Part shown: piece by piece, positions 30,825 through 38,400 of the stretch
Layout: the number at the start of each line of letters is the position of its first letter
Numbering within the stretch: the stretch's first letter is position 1
Origin: an uncultured Alphaproteobacteria bacterium
GTDB lineage: Bacteria; Pseudomonadota; Alphaproteobacteria; RF32; CAG-239
Direction: 5' to 3'
NCBI GenBank assembly: GCA_910577095.1
Contig: CAJTLY010000017.1
Location: forward strand, 1-38,599
DNA length: 38,599 bases
Program-made: the position numbers and the translations under genes
Notes under the pieces: generated by a model
Databases searched by the model: none
Told to the model about the DNA's origin: nothing
What the model saw: only the letters and a program-made list of their open reading frames with translations

Positions 30825-31311
30825 GGGCCAGCTCCTTGTCTTCGTCGTCAAATTTTTTGCGCCATTCGTCAATAATGTTGTGAACATCGCCGACGGTTAC
30901 GCGGCCGTATGTTTTGCCGTTGACCACACATACCGGCGCCAGACCGCAACAGCCGACGCAACGGACGCATTGCAGGTGAAAAGTGCGGTCGGGGGTGCTT
31001 TCGCCCTCGCTGATTCCGAGCTCTTTTTTAAATTCTTCGAGAACTTTGTCGTTTCCTTTTAAATAACAGGCGGTTCCGGTGCATACCGAAATAACCGCCT
31101 TGCCGGGTGCTTCCAGCTTGAAAAAATTGTAAAAAGTGAGAACTTCGTATATCCGAGCCAGCGGAATGTTCATCGCCCGGGCAATTTCCAGCGCGTCTTC
31201 CCACGGAACATAGCCCTTGACATCCTGAATTTCATGGAGGGCCATAATCAGCGACCCCCTCTTTTTGCGCCATTTGGCGGCGACTTGCGTTGCAACAGAA
31301 GTATCGCCCAT
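30817..31311 (-). CDS. hndA: Hydrogenase [2Fe-2S] subunit (HndA/NuoE-like)
   Basis: This is a 164-residue NuoE-family protein. The N-terminal helical part is followed by the thioredoxin-fold cluster domain with the four Cys in CTGTACYLKG and CVRCVGCCGLAPVC. It carries electrons between the flavin subunit HndC and the catalytic subunit. It is the first gene of hndA-hndC-hndD, with promoter at 31356-31384 and AGGAGG before the ATG. No separate hndB is present, since its domain is fused to HndC. Confidence 0.94.
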   Translation of the reverse strand: MGDTSVATQVAAKWRKKRGSLIMALHEIQDVKGYVPWEDALEIARAMNIPLARIYEVLTFYNFFKLEAPGKAVISVCTGTACYLKGNDKVLEEFKKELGISEGESTPDRTFHLQCVRCVGCCGLAPVCVVNGKTYGRVTVGDVHNIIDEWRKKFDDEDKELAHG

Positions 31312-31346
31312 ATACTTAACCTCCTAAAGTAAATTGTCTATGTGCT

Positions 31347-31384
31347 TATGCTATCAGCATATTCGTAAAAATATGATTACACAA
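31347..31384 (-). promoter_or_regulatory. Promoter and operator-like palindrome of the hnd operon
   Basis: On the - strand: TTGTGT (31384-31379), 17-bp spacer, TATGCT (31361-31356). The -10 is one arm of a perfect inverted repeat TATGCT-ATC-AGCATA (31347-31361), so a repressor there would block the promoter. It does not fit the Rex or FNR consensus. Confidence 0.6.
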
Positions 31385-31420
31385 GTCTAAAAAAATATAC
31401 TTCTTGATAACTCGAAGGTT

Positions 31421-33466
31421 TTATAAATGGCCTTTTTTGAACAATTGACGATATTTGTAGATGCTGCCGCCTTCGACGTTCCAGCTGAAGTCTTTTTGCA
31501 TGGCGTTGATCGTCATCCGCTGCAGCAGATCAAAATGGCGGTAAAAGGTTTCTAATGCCTTAATCAGGGTCTCGGCATAAGCGTTAACGTTGTTTTTCAA
31601 CCGCTGGGCCGTCAGGTTGTTGCCGTAGACCCGCCGTTTGTGGGAAGAGAAAAACACTTCGGTGCGAAAGCCGTCAACGCCGTGATCAACGGTGTCAACC
31701 AGGCCGCCGGTAGACATCGTCACCGGCAGCACGCCTTTGGCCATCGCTTCCATCTGATTGAGACCGCAAGGCTCGAAGCGGCTCGGCATCAGATAAAAAT
31801 CGGAGGCCAGCTGGATCGCATAGGCAAAATCGTCAAGATAACCGCGAAAGACAAAGATGCGTTCGCCGCATTTGGGATGGGTGGCCATGATGCGGTCTTT
31901 AAGGTTGGTGAGATGTTCAAAACATTTGTTGTCGCCGGCGCCGCCGAGAATGAAAATCGGCATTTCGATGTTTTTAAGAGCGCCGAATTTGTCACACAAA
32001 CTGATGATTGCCTGGGCGGCAATGTCGTAACCTTTTTGTTCAACCAGCCGGCTGGTGGCGCAAATCACCGGGGTGCGGGCAATGTTTTTGATTTTTTTGC
32101 TGAGGTCGTTAAATTTGTAAGTGTCGATCAGCGGAATCACTTTCTGCTTGTATTCGGGATCGGCGGCGATTTTGGAAATCAGGCGGATGAATTCTTTTTT
32201 GTTCTCCAGTTTGGCATCCAAACGGTCTTCGTCGTAGAATTTGAAATGAAACGGCGCAAAGTACCGGTTGATGGCTTCAATACGGTCCGGGTTGGGGGTG
32301 ATCAGCTTTTTGTCATATCCGTTGACAATACCGAAAAAGTTGCGGTGGTCTTTGCGGATTTTTAAGATGTCGCGAAAATCAAATCCGAAATCGAGTTCTT
32401 TGGAAACCTCTTCCATGTAATTTTTGGAAACGGTGACCACCCGGTCGGCAAGGTGAAAATTGCACGAGGCCTGATTGTAACAGTCATAGACGATCAGGGT
32501 ATGACAGGTGCGGGGATTGCTGTTTTTAATTGCTTTGGCGTTTTTAAAGACGATGCCGGCCATATTCTCATACAACGAATTCAGAATTTTGGAAGTGTTT
32601 TCGTAATCCCAGCCTTGGTAACCGAGGTGATGAGCGAGATGGATCACCGGCAGGTTTTTCAGTTTTTCGCACAACGACGACGAAATCAATCCCGCTTCTT
32701 GCTGGGCAATCGAAAAATATTTTGTCAGTCCGGCAAGGGCACCGCTGTGCCAGTCGTTGGCAATCAGCAGGTTGGGGGCGGCCAGTGCGGTTTTGTTTTT
32801 TTGCAGCAAAGTTTTAACCAGGATATAGACCGCTTTGGAGAAAAAGGCGAAGCGTTCGACCTCGTTGATATGAAATTCGTTTAGAATATAACAACCGTCC
32901 TGAGCGGGGTTGTTTTCGGGATGCGGATTGATGGAGAAAAAGCGGTCGTTTTGCAAAAAGATATATTCGACGTTGTCACGTTTGCCGCGCCAGACCGTAA
33001 CGTTGTATTTGACCAACGTGCTGCGATCGCCCTGAAAGGGAACCTTGATCGTGATGATTTTTTCCAGCGAGACCGATTTTCTTTCGGCGCCGTCGTAGAT
33101 ATTGTTTTCGAACCGGGCTTTCTTTTTGCCGGTGTCGCCGATATAAAGCGGCGTTACCACCGAAACCAGATCGCCGTCGGCGGCAAAGTTGCGATTAAAG
33201 GCTTCCGGCAATTCGGAAGCGACCATTCCCAAACCGCCCCATTTCATAAACACGGCGGTTTCCGCCGTCATCATCCAGGCGTTGACTTTGTCGATCTGCG
33301 GCCAGTCGTTTTTGCCGAGGCACTGCCGGCGTCCCAGATTTTGGATTTCGGCCAGATTAGGTTTGTTGACAACACTAAAAGCGATGGAAAATTTTTTTAA
33401 ATTAAAATTTTTGGGCAGCGGTTTAAAAACGCTGGGGTCGGCTTTCGGCGTAGTAACACGATTCAT
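31421..33466 (-). CDS. glgA: Glycogen/starch synthase (GT5)
   Basis: This is a 681-residue glycosyltransferase of family GT5, which adds glucose from ADP- or UDP-glucose to growing alpha-1,4-glucan. The nucleotide-binding KWGGL motif is at about residue 75 (KWGGLGMVASELPEAF), against about residue 15 in Escherichia coli GlgA, so there are about 60 extra N-terminal residues. LLIANDWHSGALAG and the C-terminal SRFEPCGLNQMEAMAKGV with STGGLVDTV are the other hallmark motifs. At 681 residues it is much longer than the usual 470-500, mainly from the N-terminal extension and middle insertions. I took ATG 33466 (MNRVTTPKAD) over the upstream start. No other glg gene is in the window. Confidence 0.9.
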   Translation of the reverse strand: MNRVTTPKADPSVFKPLPKNFNLKKFSIAFSVVNKPNLAEIQNLGRRQCLGKNDWPQIDKVNAWMMTAETAVFMKWGGLGMVASELPEAFNRNFAADGDLVSVVTPLYIGDTGKKKARFENNIYDGAERKSVSLEKIITIKVPFQGDRSTLVKYNVTVWRGKRDNVEYIFLQNDRFFSINPHPENNPAQDGCYILNEFHINEVERFAFFSKAVYILVKTLLQKNKTALAAPNLLIANDWHSGALAGLTKYFSIAQQEAGLISSSLCEKLKNLPVIHLAHHLGYQGWDYENTSKILNSLYENMAGIVFKNAKAIKNSNPRTCHTLIVYDCYNQASCNFHLADRVVTVSKNYMEEVSKELDFGFDFRDILKIRKDHRNFFGIVNGYDKKLITPNPDRIEAINRYFAPFHFKFYDEDRLDAKLENKKEFIRLISKIAADPEYKQKVIPLIDTYKFNDLSKKIKNIARTPVICATSRLVEQKGYDIAAQAIISLCDKFGALKNIEMPIFILGGAGDNKCFEHLTNLKDRIMATHPKCGERIFVFRGYLDDFAYAIQLASDFYLMPSRFEPCGLNQMEAMAKGVLPVTMSTGGLVDTVDHGVDGFRTEVFFSSHKRRVYGNNLTAQRLKNNVNAYAETLIKALETFYRHFDLLQRMTINAMQKDFSWNVEGGSIYKYRQLFKKGHL

Positions 33467-33636
33467 ATCATCTCTCTCAATAGTCAGAATAATCAATAAC
33501 AAGAGAATATATTGTCTGTTTTAAGAATTAATTAAAAAGGCAATAGAAACTTCTCCCCTTGACTTGTTTATCTTTAATCATTAAATGTTGTATATAAGAA
33601 ATATACGCGCTTTGTAAAAAAATTAAAGAGGGAAAA

Positions 33637-34197
33637 ATGAAAAACGATAAAAAAGAGTATAACTCTGAACCGGATGACTGCACGGAGGCCGAAAATATCG
33701 GAGAACAGGTTGAAAACGCGGAAGAAAACCTGCCTCAAAACGAGCCGGAGACCGACAAGCTCAAACAGGAAAACGCCAAGCTGAAAGACGATTACCTGCG
33801 GGCGTACGCCGAACTCGAAAACACCAAAAAAAGATGCGCTCAGGAGTTGGAGAAAAACTCGAAATATGCGATTGCTTCATTTGCCAAAGAAATGCTGTCG
33901 GTGGCGGATAACCTCCACCGTGCGCTGCTTGCCGCTGCCGAAGCCGGCGGCGAAGACTGTGCCCAGCTGAAAAAAGGCGTCGAACTAACCGAATCGGAAC
34001 TCAGCAAAGTTCTGGCCAAATTCGGAGTGACCAAAATGGATCCGATGGGCAAAGTTTTTGATCCTTCGTTTCATCAGGTGGTTCAGGAAGTGGAAGACAA
34101 GTCAAAACCGGCCGGCACCGTGGTGGCCGAACTGCAAACCGGTTATATGATCAATGACCGCATCTTGCGGGAAGCGATGGTGGTGGTTACCCGCTAA
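33637..34197 (+). CDS. grpE: Nucleotide exchange factor GrpE
   Basis: This is a 186-residue protein. An acidic N-terminal tail (residues 1-40) is followed by a long coiled coil (LKQENAKLKDDYLRAYAELENTKKR) and a C-terminal head with the GrpE signature: FGVTKMDPMGKVFDPSFHQ and GTVVAELQTGYMINDRILREAMVVV. GrpE releases ADP from DnaK, speeding chaperone cycling. A TTGACT at 33559-33564 may be part of its promoter, but no good sigma-32 -10 is found. AAGAGGGA precedes the ATG and a terminator follows. dnaK is not adjacent. Confidence 0.96.
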   Translation: MKNDKKEYNSEPDDCTEAENIGEQVENAEENLPQNEPETDKLKQENAKLKDDYLRAYAELENTKKRCAQELEKNSKYAIASFAKEMLSVADNLHRALLAAAEAGGEDCAQLKKGVELTESELSKVLAKFGVTKMDPMGKVFDPSFHQVVQEVEDKSKPAGTVVAELQTGYMINDRILREAMVVVTR

Positions 34198-34223
34198 CCT
34201 TGGCGAACGGAGGACGGAAAATG

Positions 34224-34257
34224 AAAATCAGGGTCGTGCCGGCGGTCCTGATTTTTT
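34224..34257 (+). terminator. Terminator after grpE
   Basis: AAAATCAGG (34224-34232) pairs with CCTGATTTT (from 34247) and is followed by T. The gap up to 34399 also has a weaker hairpin CCGCC/GGCGG (34276-34297) before a T-run, and no gene. Confidence 0.85.
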
Positions 34258-34399
34258 GTAGCCGTTGCAGAGAATCCGCCGTCTAAATCCGAGGCGGTTT
34301 TTGTGGTCCAAGTACAGTATTTCCGGGTTGATATTTATGTTTTATCGGTTATGGTGAGTGTGGTGAAGGGTTTTATATTTCTGCTAAAGGAGAGGAAAA

Positions 34400-34900
34400 A
34401 TGAAGCTAAAACTTATTGTTTTTTTAGTTGTGGTGCTCTCATGGGGGGGATGCGGTGCGCCGGTGAAAGCGCAGGAACCGATGGAAGGCCGATGGGAAAT
34501 TGAGGAAAAGTCTTCGCAAATATTCAGCGGCACGGTACGGATTATTTACGTCAGGTCGCGTCCCGGATCGCGTTATAAAAGATTGCCGATTATTTATGAC
34601 GAAGAGCAGGCGGGTTTTTTGTGTTCGCCGATGGAAGGACAGACTTTTATCTGCGGCGCGGCAGCCATAGAAAAAAAAGAACTGACGGCCGATGATCGGG
34701 CCGATTTGGTCACCTATGCGGTGCCGGGGCTGCCGCCTTTTAAGATTAAGCTCGATTTCCGCGAAGATAAATTGGAAATATCAGGCCGTCCTCTGACTGC
34801 CGAGCCCTGTAATTATTCAGACGGTTGTTCTTATGAACATTGGGTTACGTTGAAGAGAAAACAGAATTCGGTTGCGGCCGGGGTTGAAGAAGATAATTGA
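34400..34900 (+). CDS. Small lipoprotein, function unknown
   Basis: This is a 166-residue lipoprotein with signal MKLKLIVFLVVVLSWGGC; the lipobox is WGGC and the next residues (GAPVKA) lack a retention Asp, so outer-membrane sorting is likely. The mature part has two Cys pairs (FLCSPMEGQTFICG and PCNYSDGCSY), strand-rich segments (TVRIIYVRSRPGSRY, KIKLDFREDKLEISG) and looks like a compact beta-fold, perhaps DUF2147-like (EGRWEIEEKSSQIFSGTVRI), in which a short beta-barrel follows 'GxWxi'. It is not clearly assigned. AAGGAG precedes the ATG; a strong terminator follows, so it is monocistronic. Confidence 0.7.
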   Translation: MKLKLIVFLVVVLSWGGCGAPVKAQEPMEGRWEIEEKSSQIFSGTVRIIYVRSRPGSRYKRLPIIYDEEQAGFLCSPMEGQTFICGAAAIEKKELTADDRADLVTYAVPGLPPFKIKLDFREDKLEISGRPLTAEPCNYSDGCSYEHWVTLKRKQNSVAAGVEEDN

Positions 34901-34920
34901 GAGGTTTCGGGAAGCCATAA

Positions 34921-34950
34921 AAAAACTCCCGGCAAAACGCGGGAGTTTTT
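34921..34950. terminator. Terminator between the lipoprotein gene and tRNA-Arg
   Basis: AAAAACTCCCG (34921-34931) pairs perfectly with 34940-34950. It serves the lipoprotein gene on + and tRNA-Arg on the - strand. Confidence 0.9.
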
Positions 34951-34956
34951 AATAAA

Positions 34957-35033
34957 TGGCGTGCCCGAAGGGATTCGAACCCATGACCTTTGGCGTCGGA
35001 GGCCAACACTCTATCCAGCTGAGCTACGGGCAC
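34957..35033 (-). tRNA. tRNA-Arg (CCG)
   Basis: Read on the - strand, this is a 77-nt tRNA. The acceptor stem is GTGCCCG/CGGGCAC with G discriminator and encoded CCA. The D arm is AGCTCAGCTGGATAGAG, the anticodon loop CTCCGAC has anticodon CCG, and the T arm is GGGTTCGAATCCC. It has its own promoter and terminator. Confidence 0.95.
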
Positions 35034-35056
35034 ATAACAATCAAAACGAGATACTA

Positions 35057-35085
35057 ATAATACACTTTTCTTAAAAATGCTACAA
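35057..35085 (-). promoter_or_regulatory. Promoter of tRNA-Arg
   Basis: On the - strand: TTGTAG (35085-35080), 17-bp spacer, TATTAT (35062-35057), 23 bp before the tRNA. Confidence 0.65.
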
Positions 35086-35110
35086 TTTTTTTTATTTTAT
35101 CAAATAATTC

Positions 35111-35139
35111 TTGACTTTTTGCTCGACTCTGGCTATTAA
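35111..35139 (+). promoter_or_regulatory. Promoter of rpmB
   Basis: TTGACT (35111-35116), 17-bp spacer, TATTAA (35134-35139). It is divergent from the tRNA-Arg promoter. Confidence 0.65.
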
Positions 35140-35172
35140 CAAGCAACGAGTTTGTTTTTGAGGAATAAAATT

Positions 35173-35532
35173 ATGGTTAAAAAATGTGATATTACCGGCA
35201 CCGGCGTTATGAGCGGAAATAATGTTAGCCATGCTAACAACCATAGCCGTCGTCGTTTTATGCCGAACTTGCAAGTAGTTTCTCTGTTCAGCGAAGCTTT
35301 GAACAAGTTTTTCAAATTGAGAATCTGCTCTAAAACGCTGCGTTCGATTGAGCATAACGGCGGTTTGGATTCTTATTTGGAATCTACTTCCAGCAATAAG
35401 CTCACCGATGAAGCTTTGAAGATCAAAAAAGCGGTTGTCAAGAAAAAAGGCCCGGCTGAAAAACCGGCTGCTGCCGCTAAAAAAGCAACACCGGCCCGCA
35501 TTGCCAAAAAAGCTGCCAAAGCTGCCGAGTAG
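35173..35532 (+). CDS. rpmB: 50S ribosomal protein L28
   Basis: This is a 119-residue protein. The N-terminus VKKCDITGTGVMSGNNVSHANN with RRRFMPNLQ and LRSIEHNGGLDSYL is diagnostic of L28. A conserved core of about 80 residues is followed by a long Lys/Ala-rich tail (KKGPAEKPAAAAKKATPARI...KAAE) of about 40 residues. Alphaproteobacterial L28 is normally about 97-101 residues, so the tail is longer than usual. GAGGAATAAA precedes the ATG and a terminator follows. Confidence 0.95.
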   Translation: MVKKCDITGTGVMSGNNVSHANNHSRRRFMPNLQVVSLFSEALNKFFKLRICSKTLRSIEHNGGLDSYLESTSSNKLTDEALKIKKAVVKKKGPAEKPAAAAKKATPARIAKKAAKAAE

Positions 35533-35556
35533 TTTGGAAAAATATTTTGCTTTTTG

Positions 35557-35587
35557 ACACCTCCCGGGTTTGGGAGGTGTTTTTTTT
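35557..35587 (+). terminator. Terminator after rpmB
   Basis: ACACCTCCC (35557-35565) pairs perfectly with GGGAGGTGT (35572-35580), followed by seven T. Confidence 0.93.
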
Positions 35588-35717
35588 GTGTTTGTCAAAT
35601 GTCGTAAAGGCGGGCGACAATGCTTTTGGCCAGGCTAGCATTTAGAATTAAACCGCTTTTAATCCTTATGGGAACGGCTTACATCAAGCTGGATTGTAAA
35701 AGTAAGGAGGAAAAAGT

Positions 35718-36614
35718 ATGTTTTTTGATAAAGATAAACTGGTTAACCCGTTAAAAGAATATTATCAGGGCGGTTACGACTGGCAGCCGCAGGAAGCGCC
35801 TGGTGTTCAGGCCGACATGCATCCGGTTCCCGATTGCGGGGAGAAAAGCTATCGCGGCAGCGGTCGTCTCAAAGGAAGAAAAGCTCTGGTAACCGGCGGC
35901 GATTCCGGAATCGGCCGCGCGGCGGCAATTGCCTATGCCCGCGAAGGGGCCGATGTTGCCATCAACTATTTGTCTGCGGAAAAAGATGATGCCGAAGAAG
36001 TGCGGAAGCTGATTGAGGCCGAAGACCGTAAGGCTGTGTTGATTCCGGGAGACATCAGCAGCGAAGACTTTTGCAAAACCCTGATCGAGAAGGCCGCCGA
36101 TGAACTTGACGGTTTGGATATCTTATGTCTGGTGGCCGGTAAGCAGGTGGCGCAAAAGGATATCGCCACCCTGTCCACCGAGCAGATTGTCAAAACTTAT
36201 GAAGTTAACGTTTTTGGGATGATGTGGCTGGTGCGCGAGGCAATGCCTTATCTGAAACCGGGATCGTGCATTATCAATACCACCTCGATTCAGGCTTATG
36301 ATCCTTCGGAATATTTGCTTGATTATGCCGGTACCAAAGCGGCAATTCGTGCTTTTACCCAAGGGCTGGCCAAGCAAATTGCCCCTAAAGGAATCCGGGT
36401 CAATGCGGTGGCGCCGGGACCGATTTGGACTCCGCTGCAAATTTGCGGCGGACAGTTGAAGGAAAATCTGCCAGATTTCGGCAGCGACACGCCGATGAAA
36501 CGTGCCGGTCAACCGGTGGAATTGGCAGACGTTTATGTTTTTCTCGCTTCGCCGGAGGCCAGTTATGTTACAGGACAGGTTTACGGTGTTACCGGCGGTA
36601 TGCCGACTGTGTAA
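35718..36614 (+). CDS. Short-chain dehydrogenase/reductase (YghA-like)
   Basis: This is a 298-residue oxidoreductase. An N-terminal extension (about residues 1-52: YYQGGYDWQPQEAPG...KSYRGSGRLKGR) is typical of the YghA/GSP39 group. The Rossmann core has TGGDSGIGRAAA for NAD(P) binding, NYLSAEKDDAEEV, then the active-site Ser (NTTSIQAY) and YAGTK with catalytic Tyr and Lys. The end is YVTGQVYGVTGGMPTV. Its group is linked to stress and has broad aldehyde/alcohol activities. AAGGAGG precedes the ATG. A GGAAC stands at 35670-35674 upstream, but a matching EcfG -10 is not clear. It converges with dps. Confidence 0.9.
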   Translation: MFFDKDKLVNPLKEYYQGGYDWQPQEAPGVQADMHPVPDCGEKSYRGSGRLKGRKALVTGGDSGIGRAAAIAYAREGADVAINYLSAEKDDAEEVRKLIEAEDRKAVLIPGDISSEDFCKTLIEKAADELDGLDILCLVAGKQVAQKDIATLSTEQIVKTYEVNVFGMMWLVREAMPYLKPGSCIINTTSIQAYDPSEYLLDYAGTKAAIRAFTQGLAKQIAPKGIRVNAVAPGPIWTPLQICGGQLKENLPDFGSDTPMKRAGQPVELADVYVFLASPEASYVTGQVYGVTGGMPTV

Positions 36615-36631
36615 ATAAGTGACGAAATTTA

Positions 36632-36671
36632 AAAAATATATTCCGGTATTGATGTACCGGAATATATTTTT
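36632..36671. terminator. Bidirectional terminator between SDR and dps
   Basis: 17-bp perfectly paired arms (36632-36648 and 36655-36671) with a 6-nt loop and A/T runs on both sides. Confidence 0.92.
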
Positions 36672-36687
36672 GTGAAAAAGCGTATTT

Positions 36688-37155
36688 TTAATTGTCGTCA
36701 TCGTCCATTGTCGGATCGCCTTCCAACATCGCGCGCAGCATCCACGATTTTTTGGCATAAATTGCCAGATATTCTTCCAGCAGGTTGGCAAGCAGGAAAT
36801 TATCCTTTTTGTCGGCTTCGTCGCGAATGTCCTTGGCGAGGGCCATAATGTTTTGGCAATCGGCTTCCAACAGTTCCAAAACTTCGAGATCGGTATAATC
36901 GCGGCCTTCAATTTCCTCGATGGTGGTATTGTCAAGATATTCGGCCATGGTCACCAGCGGCATTTGATTTTGCATTTTCATCATTTCGGCCACTTGGTCA
37001 TATTGCAGTTGAAACATCTGGTACAGTTTTTCGGTCATTTTGTGGACGACAAAAAAGTTGGGTCCGACAACGTTCCAGTGAAGATTGTGTATTTTGACGT
37101 TTATAACTGCCAAATTAGAAAGAAAAATATTCAGTTTATCAACTTTTGCAGCCAT
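36688..37155 (-). CDS. dps: Dps ferritin-like DNA-protecting protein
   Basis: This is a 155-residue protein of the Dps/ferritin-like family. The ferroxidase site motif NLHWNVVGPNFFVVHKMTEKLY carries the conserved His and acidic residues. The following helices (YDQVAEMMKMQNQ, LLEADCQNIMALAKDIRDEA and LEEYLAIYAKKSWMLRAML) complete the four-helix bundle. Dps dodecamers store iron and protect DNA against peroxide. The C-terminus ends in acidic MDDDDN instead of a basic DNA-binding tail, so DNA binding may be weak. I chose ATG 37155 (MAAKVDKL), preceded by AAAGGAGG, rather than the longer frame. Confidence 0.92.
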   Translation of the reverse strand: MAAKVDKLNIFLSNLAVINVKIHNLHWNVVGPNFFVVHKMTEKLYQMFQLQYDQVAEMMKMQNQMPLVTMAEYLDNTTIEEIEGRDYTDLEVLELLEADCQNIMALAKDIRDEADKKDNFLLANLLEEYLAIYAKKSWMLRAMLEGDPTMDDDDN

Positions 37156-37287
37156 GTTATCCTCCTTTGTTTGATGAATTGTACATCCTAGAAATAGGCG
37201 CAAAAGCTTGTTTTGGTAGGGCATATATCAAAAAAGATAAGGGAAATGGCTGGATGTTTATAGACCGGAGACTGTCTGAAAAGAGAG

Positions 37288-37932
37288 TCAGAAAAGCGTC
37301 TTATCGGCCAGGGCATGATAACGTTTGCGGATGCATTGAATGCAGGTTTTGTGAACGCCGGGGGTGATTTCGTAGATAATAAAGCGGCCGCGGCGGGATG
37401 CGGTTGCAAAGCCGTCGTCGCGCAGCCGTTTCAGATATTGCGAAACTTTAATCTGTTCGCAACCGATGCCGTTGATGATTTCACTGACGTTGCAGGGACC
37501 GTTGAGGGTAAGAAACTCGAGAATCCGCATTTTGTCATAATTGGCGAACAACTTGATGCGGTTGGCCGCCATCATGGTATAGTCGGCCGGAAGCATGATT
37601 TTGCAGTCATTGCGCAGATACTGAAAATCGTCGGTCATATAGCCGTACAGTTTGCGCAGGCAAGAGAAAATGCTGGCCGGATATTCTTCGTAAATGTTAT
37701 AATAAATGAAAATTCCGCGGCGATCGGTTTTGACCAGGTGAGCATCGCGCATTTTTCGCAAACTTTGCGAAACGGCGACCTGATCTTCGCCGAGCGCCTT
37801 GGTAATCGCCGAAACCGAAGAACTGCCGTTAACGTCGAGGTATTCCAAAATATGCAGCCGAAGCGGATGGGCAATATAAAAAATGCCCTTAGCCGCTTTT
37901 TTCATGATTTCCGCCGGCAGCTGCTGTTCCAT
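37288..37932 (-). CDS. Tandem ArsR-type winged-helix regulator
   Basis: This is a 214-residue protein with two copies of an ArsR-like winged helix. Copy 1 is at about residues 12-95: IFYIAHPLRLHILEYL, VSAITKALGEDQVAVSQSLR and GIFIYYNI. Copy 2 is at about residues 120-200: IKLFANYDKMRILEFL, VSEIINGIGCEQIKVSQYLK and GRFIIYEI. Each copy has an alpha-3 helix like VSQ.L..LRD, the recognition helix, so the fused pair would mimic a homodimer in one chain. The metal-binding ELCVCDL motif of ArsR/SmtB is absent, so the signal is unknown. Several Cys are present outside it. No target gene is obvious. Confidence 0.85.
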   Translation of the reverse strand: MEQQLPAEIMKKAAKGIFYIAHPLRLHILEYLDVNGSSSVSAITKALGEDQVAVSQSLRKMRDAHLVKTDRRGIFIYYNIYEEYPASIFSCLRKLYGYMTDDFQYLRNDCKIMLPADYTMMAANRIKLFANYDKMRILEFLTLNGPCNVSEIINGIGCEQIKVSQYLKRLRDDGFATASRRGRFIIYEITPGVHKTCIQCIRKRYHALADKTLF

Positions 37933-37997
37933 TTTTATCGTCTTTCCTTTTTGCTTCTTCTATTAAAGATATAGCAAATCGGAAATTTATTGCAAAT

Positions 37998-38026
37998 AAA
38001 AAAATCCCCGGTTCGGGCCGGGGGAT
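37998..38026 (-). terminator. Terminator of the glutaredoxin-like lipoprotein gene
   Basis: ATCCCCGG (38004-38011) pairs with CCGGGGGAT (38018-38026) with one bulged G; on the - strand it is followed by a T-run (37998-38004). Confidence 0.8.
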
Positions 38027-38029
38027 GAG

Positions 38030-38389
38030 TTAGTTTAAAAACGGTTGTACATACCGGTCAAACTGCTGCGGGCTTTGCGGCGACCAGCCCATCAGATAGC
38101 GGTCTCCCATACAGAACAGCGGCGTGCCGACATTATTGCCGAGTTTGAATTTTTCGGCGCAGCGAAGCAACAGTTCATATCCGCCGGGATTGTGGATATT
38201 GACCATTGTCACTTTAAGGTTCGGATATTTTTGAGTAAGGTAGTTCAAGGCATCGTGACAGTAAGGGCATTCATTGTAATAAAAAAAGTAAATTTTATTG
38301 TCGGCAAGTACCGAATCGGTTTTGGCGGGCGGCTCTTTGCACGCAGCGGTCAGCATCAGCAAGAACAACAGACAGAAAATTTTGCGCAT
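38030..38389 (-). CDS. Glutaredoxin-like periplasmic lipoprotein
   Basis: This is a 119-residue lipoprotein. Signal MRKIFCLLFLLMLTAAC has lipobox LTAAC and the +2 residue is Lys, so outer-membrane sorting is likely. The mature part is a thioredoxin/glutaredoxin fold: YFFYYNECPYCHDALNYL carries the CPYC redox motif after beta-1, then VTMVNIHNPGG and VGTPLFCMGDRYLMGW, with a cis-Pro (GTP) as expected for thioredoxins. It may reduce or isomerise disulfides in the envelope, useful in a cell making Cys-rich exported proteins. I took ATG 38389, preceded by AAGGAG at 7 nt, over an upstream frame. The SD overlaps the stop of the upstream gene. Confidence 0.82.
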   Translation of the reverse strand: MRKIFCLLFLLMLTAACKEPPAKTDSVLADNKIYFFYYNECPYCHDALNYLTQKYPNLKVTMVNIHNPGGYELLLRCAEKFKLGNNVGTPLFCMGDRYLMGWSPQSPQQFDRYVQPFLN

Positions 38390-38400
38390 TTGGATTCTCC

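Noticed and set aside
34845..35033. 62-codon - strand frame over tRNA-Arg
   Set aside because: Spans the tRNA and terminator; no coding features.
35670..35700. EcfG general-stress promoter before the SDR gene
   Set aside because: GGAAC is present at 35670-35674, but no CGTT-like -10 stands at the expected 16-17 bp, so it is not listed as a promoter.
36123..36935. - strand open frame of 270 codons spanning the SDR 3' end and dps
   Set aside because: It crosses the strong bidirectional terminator at 36632-36671 and overlaps two well-recognised genes in other frames.
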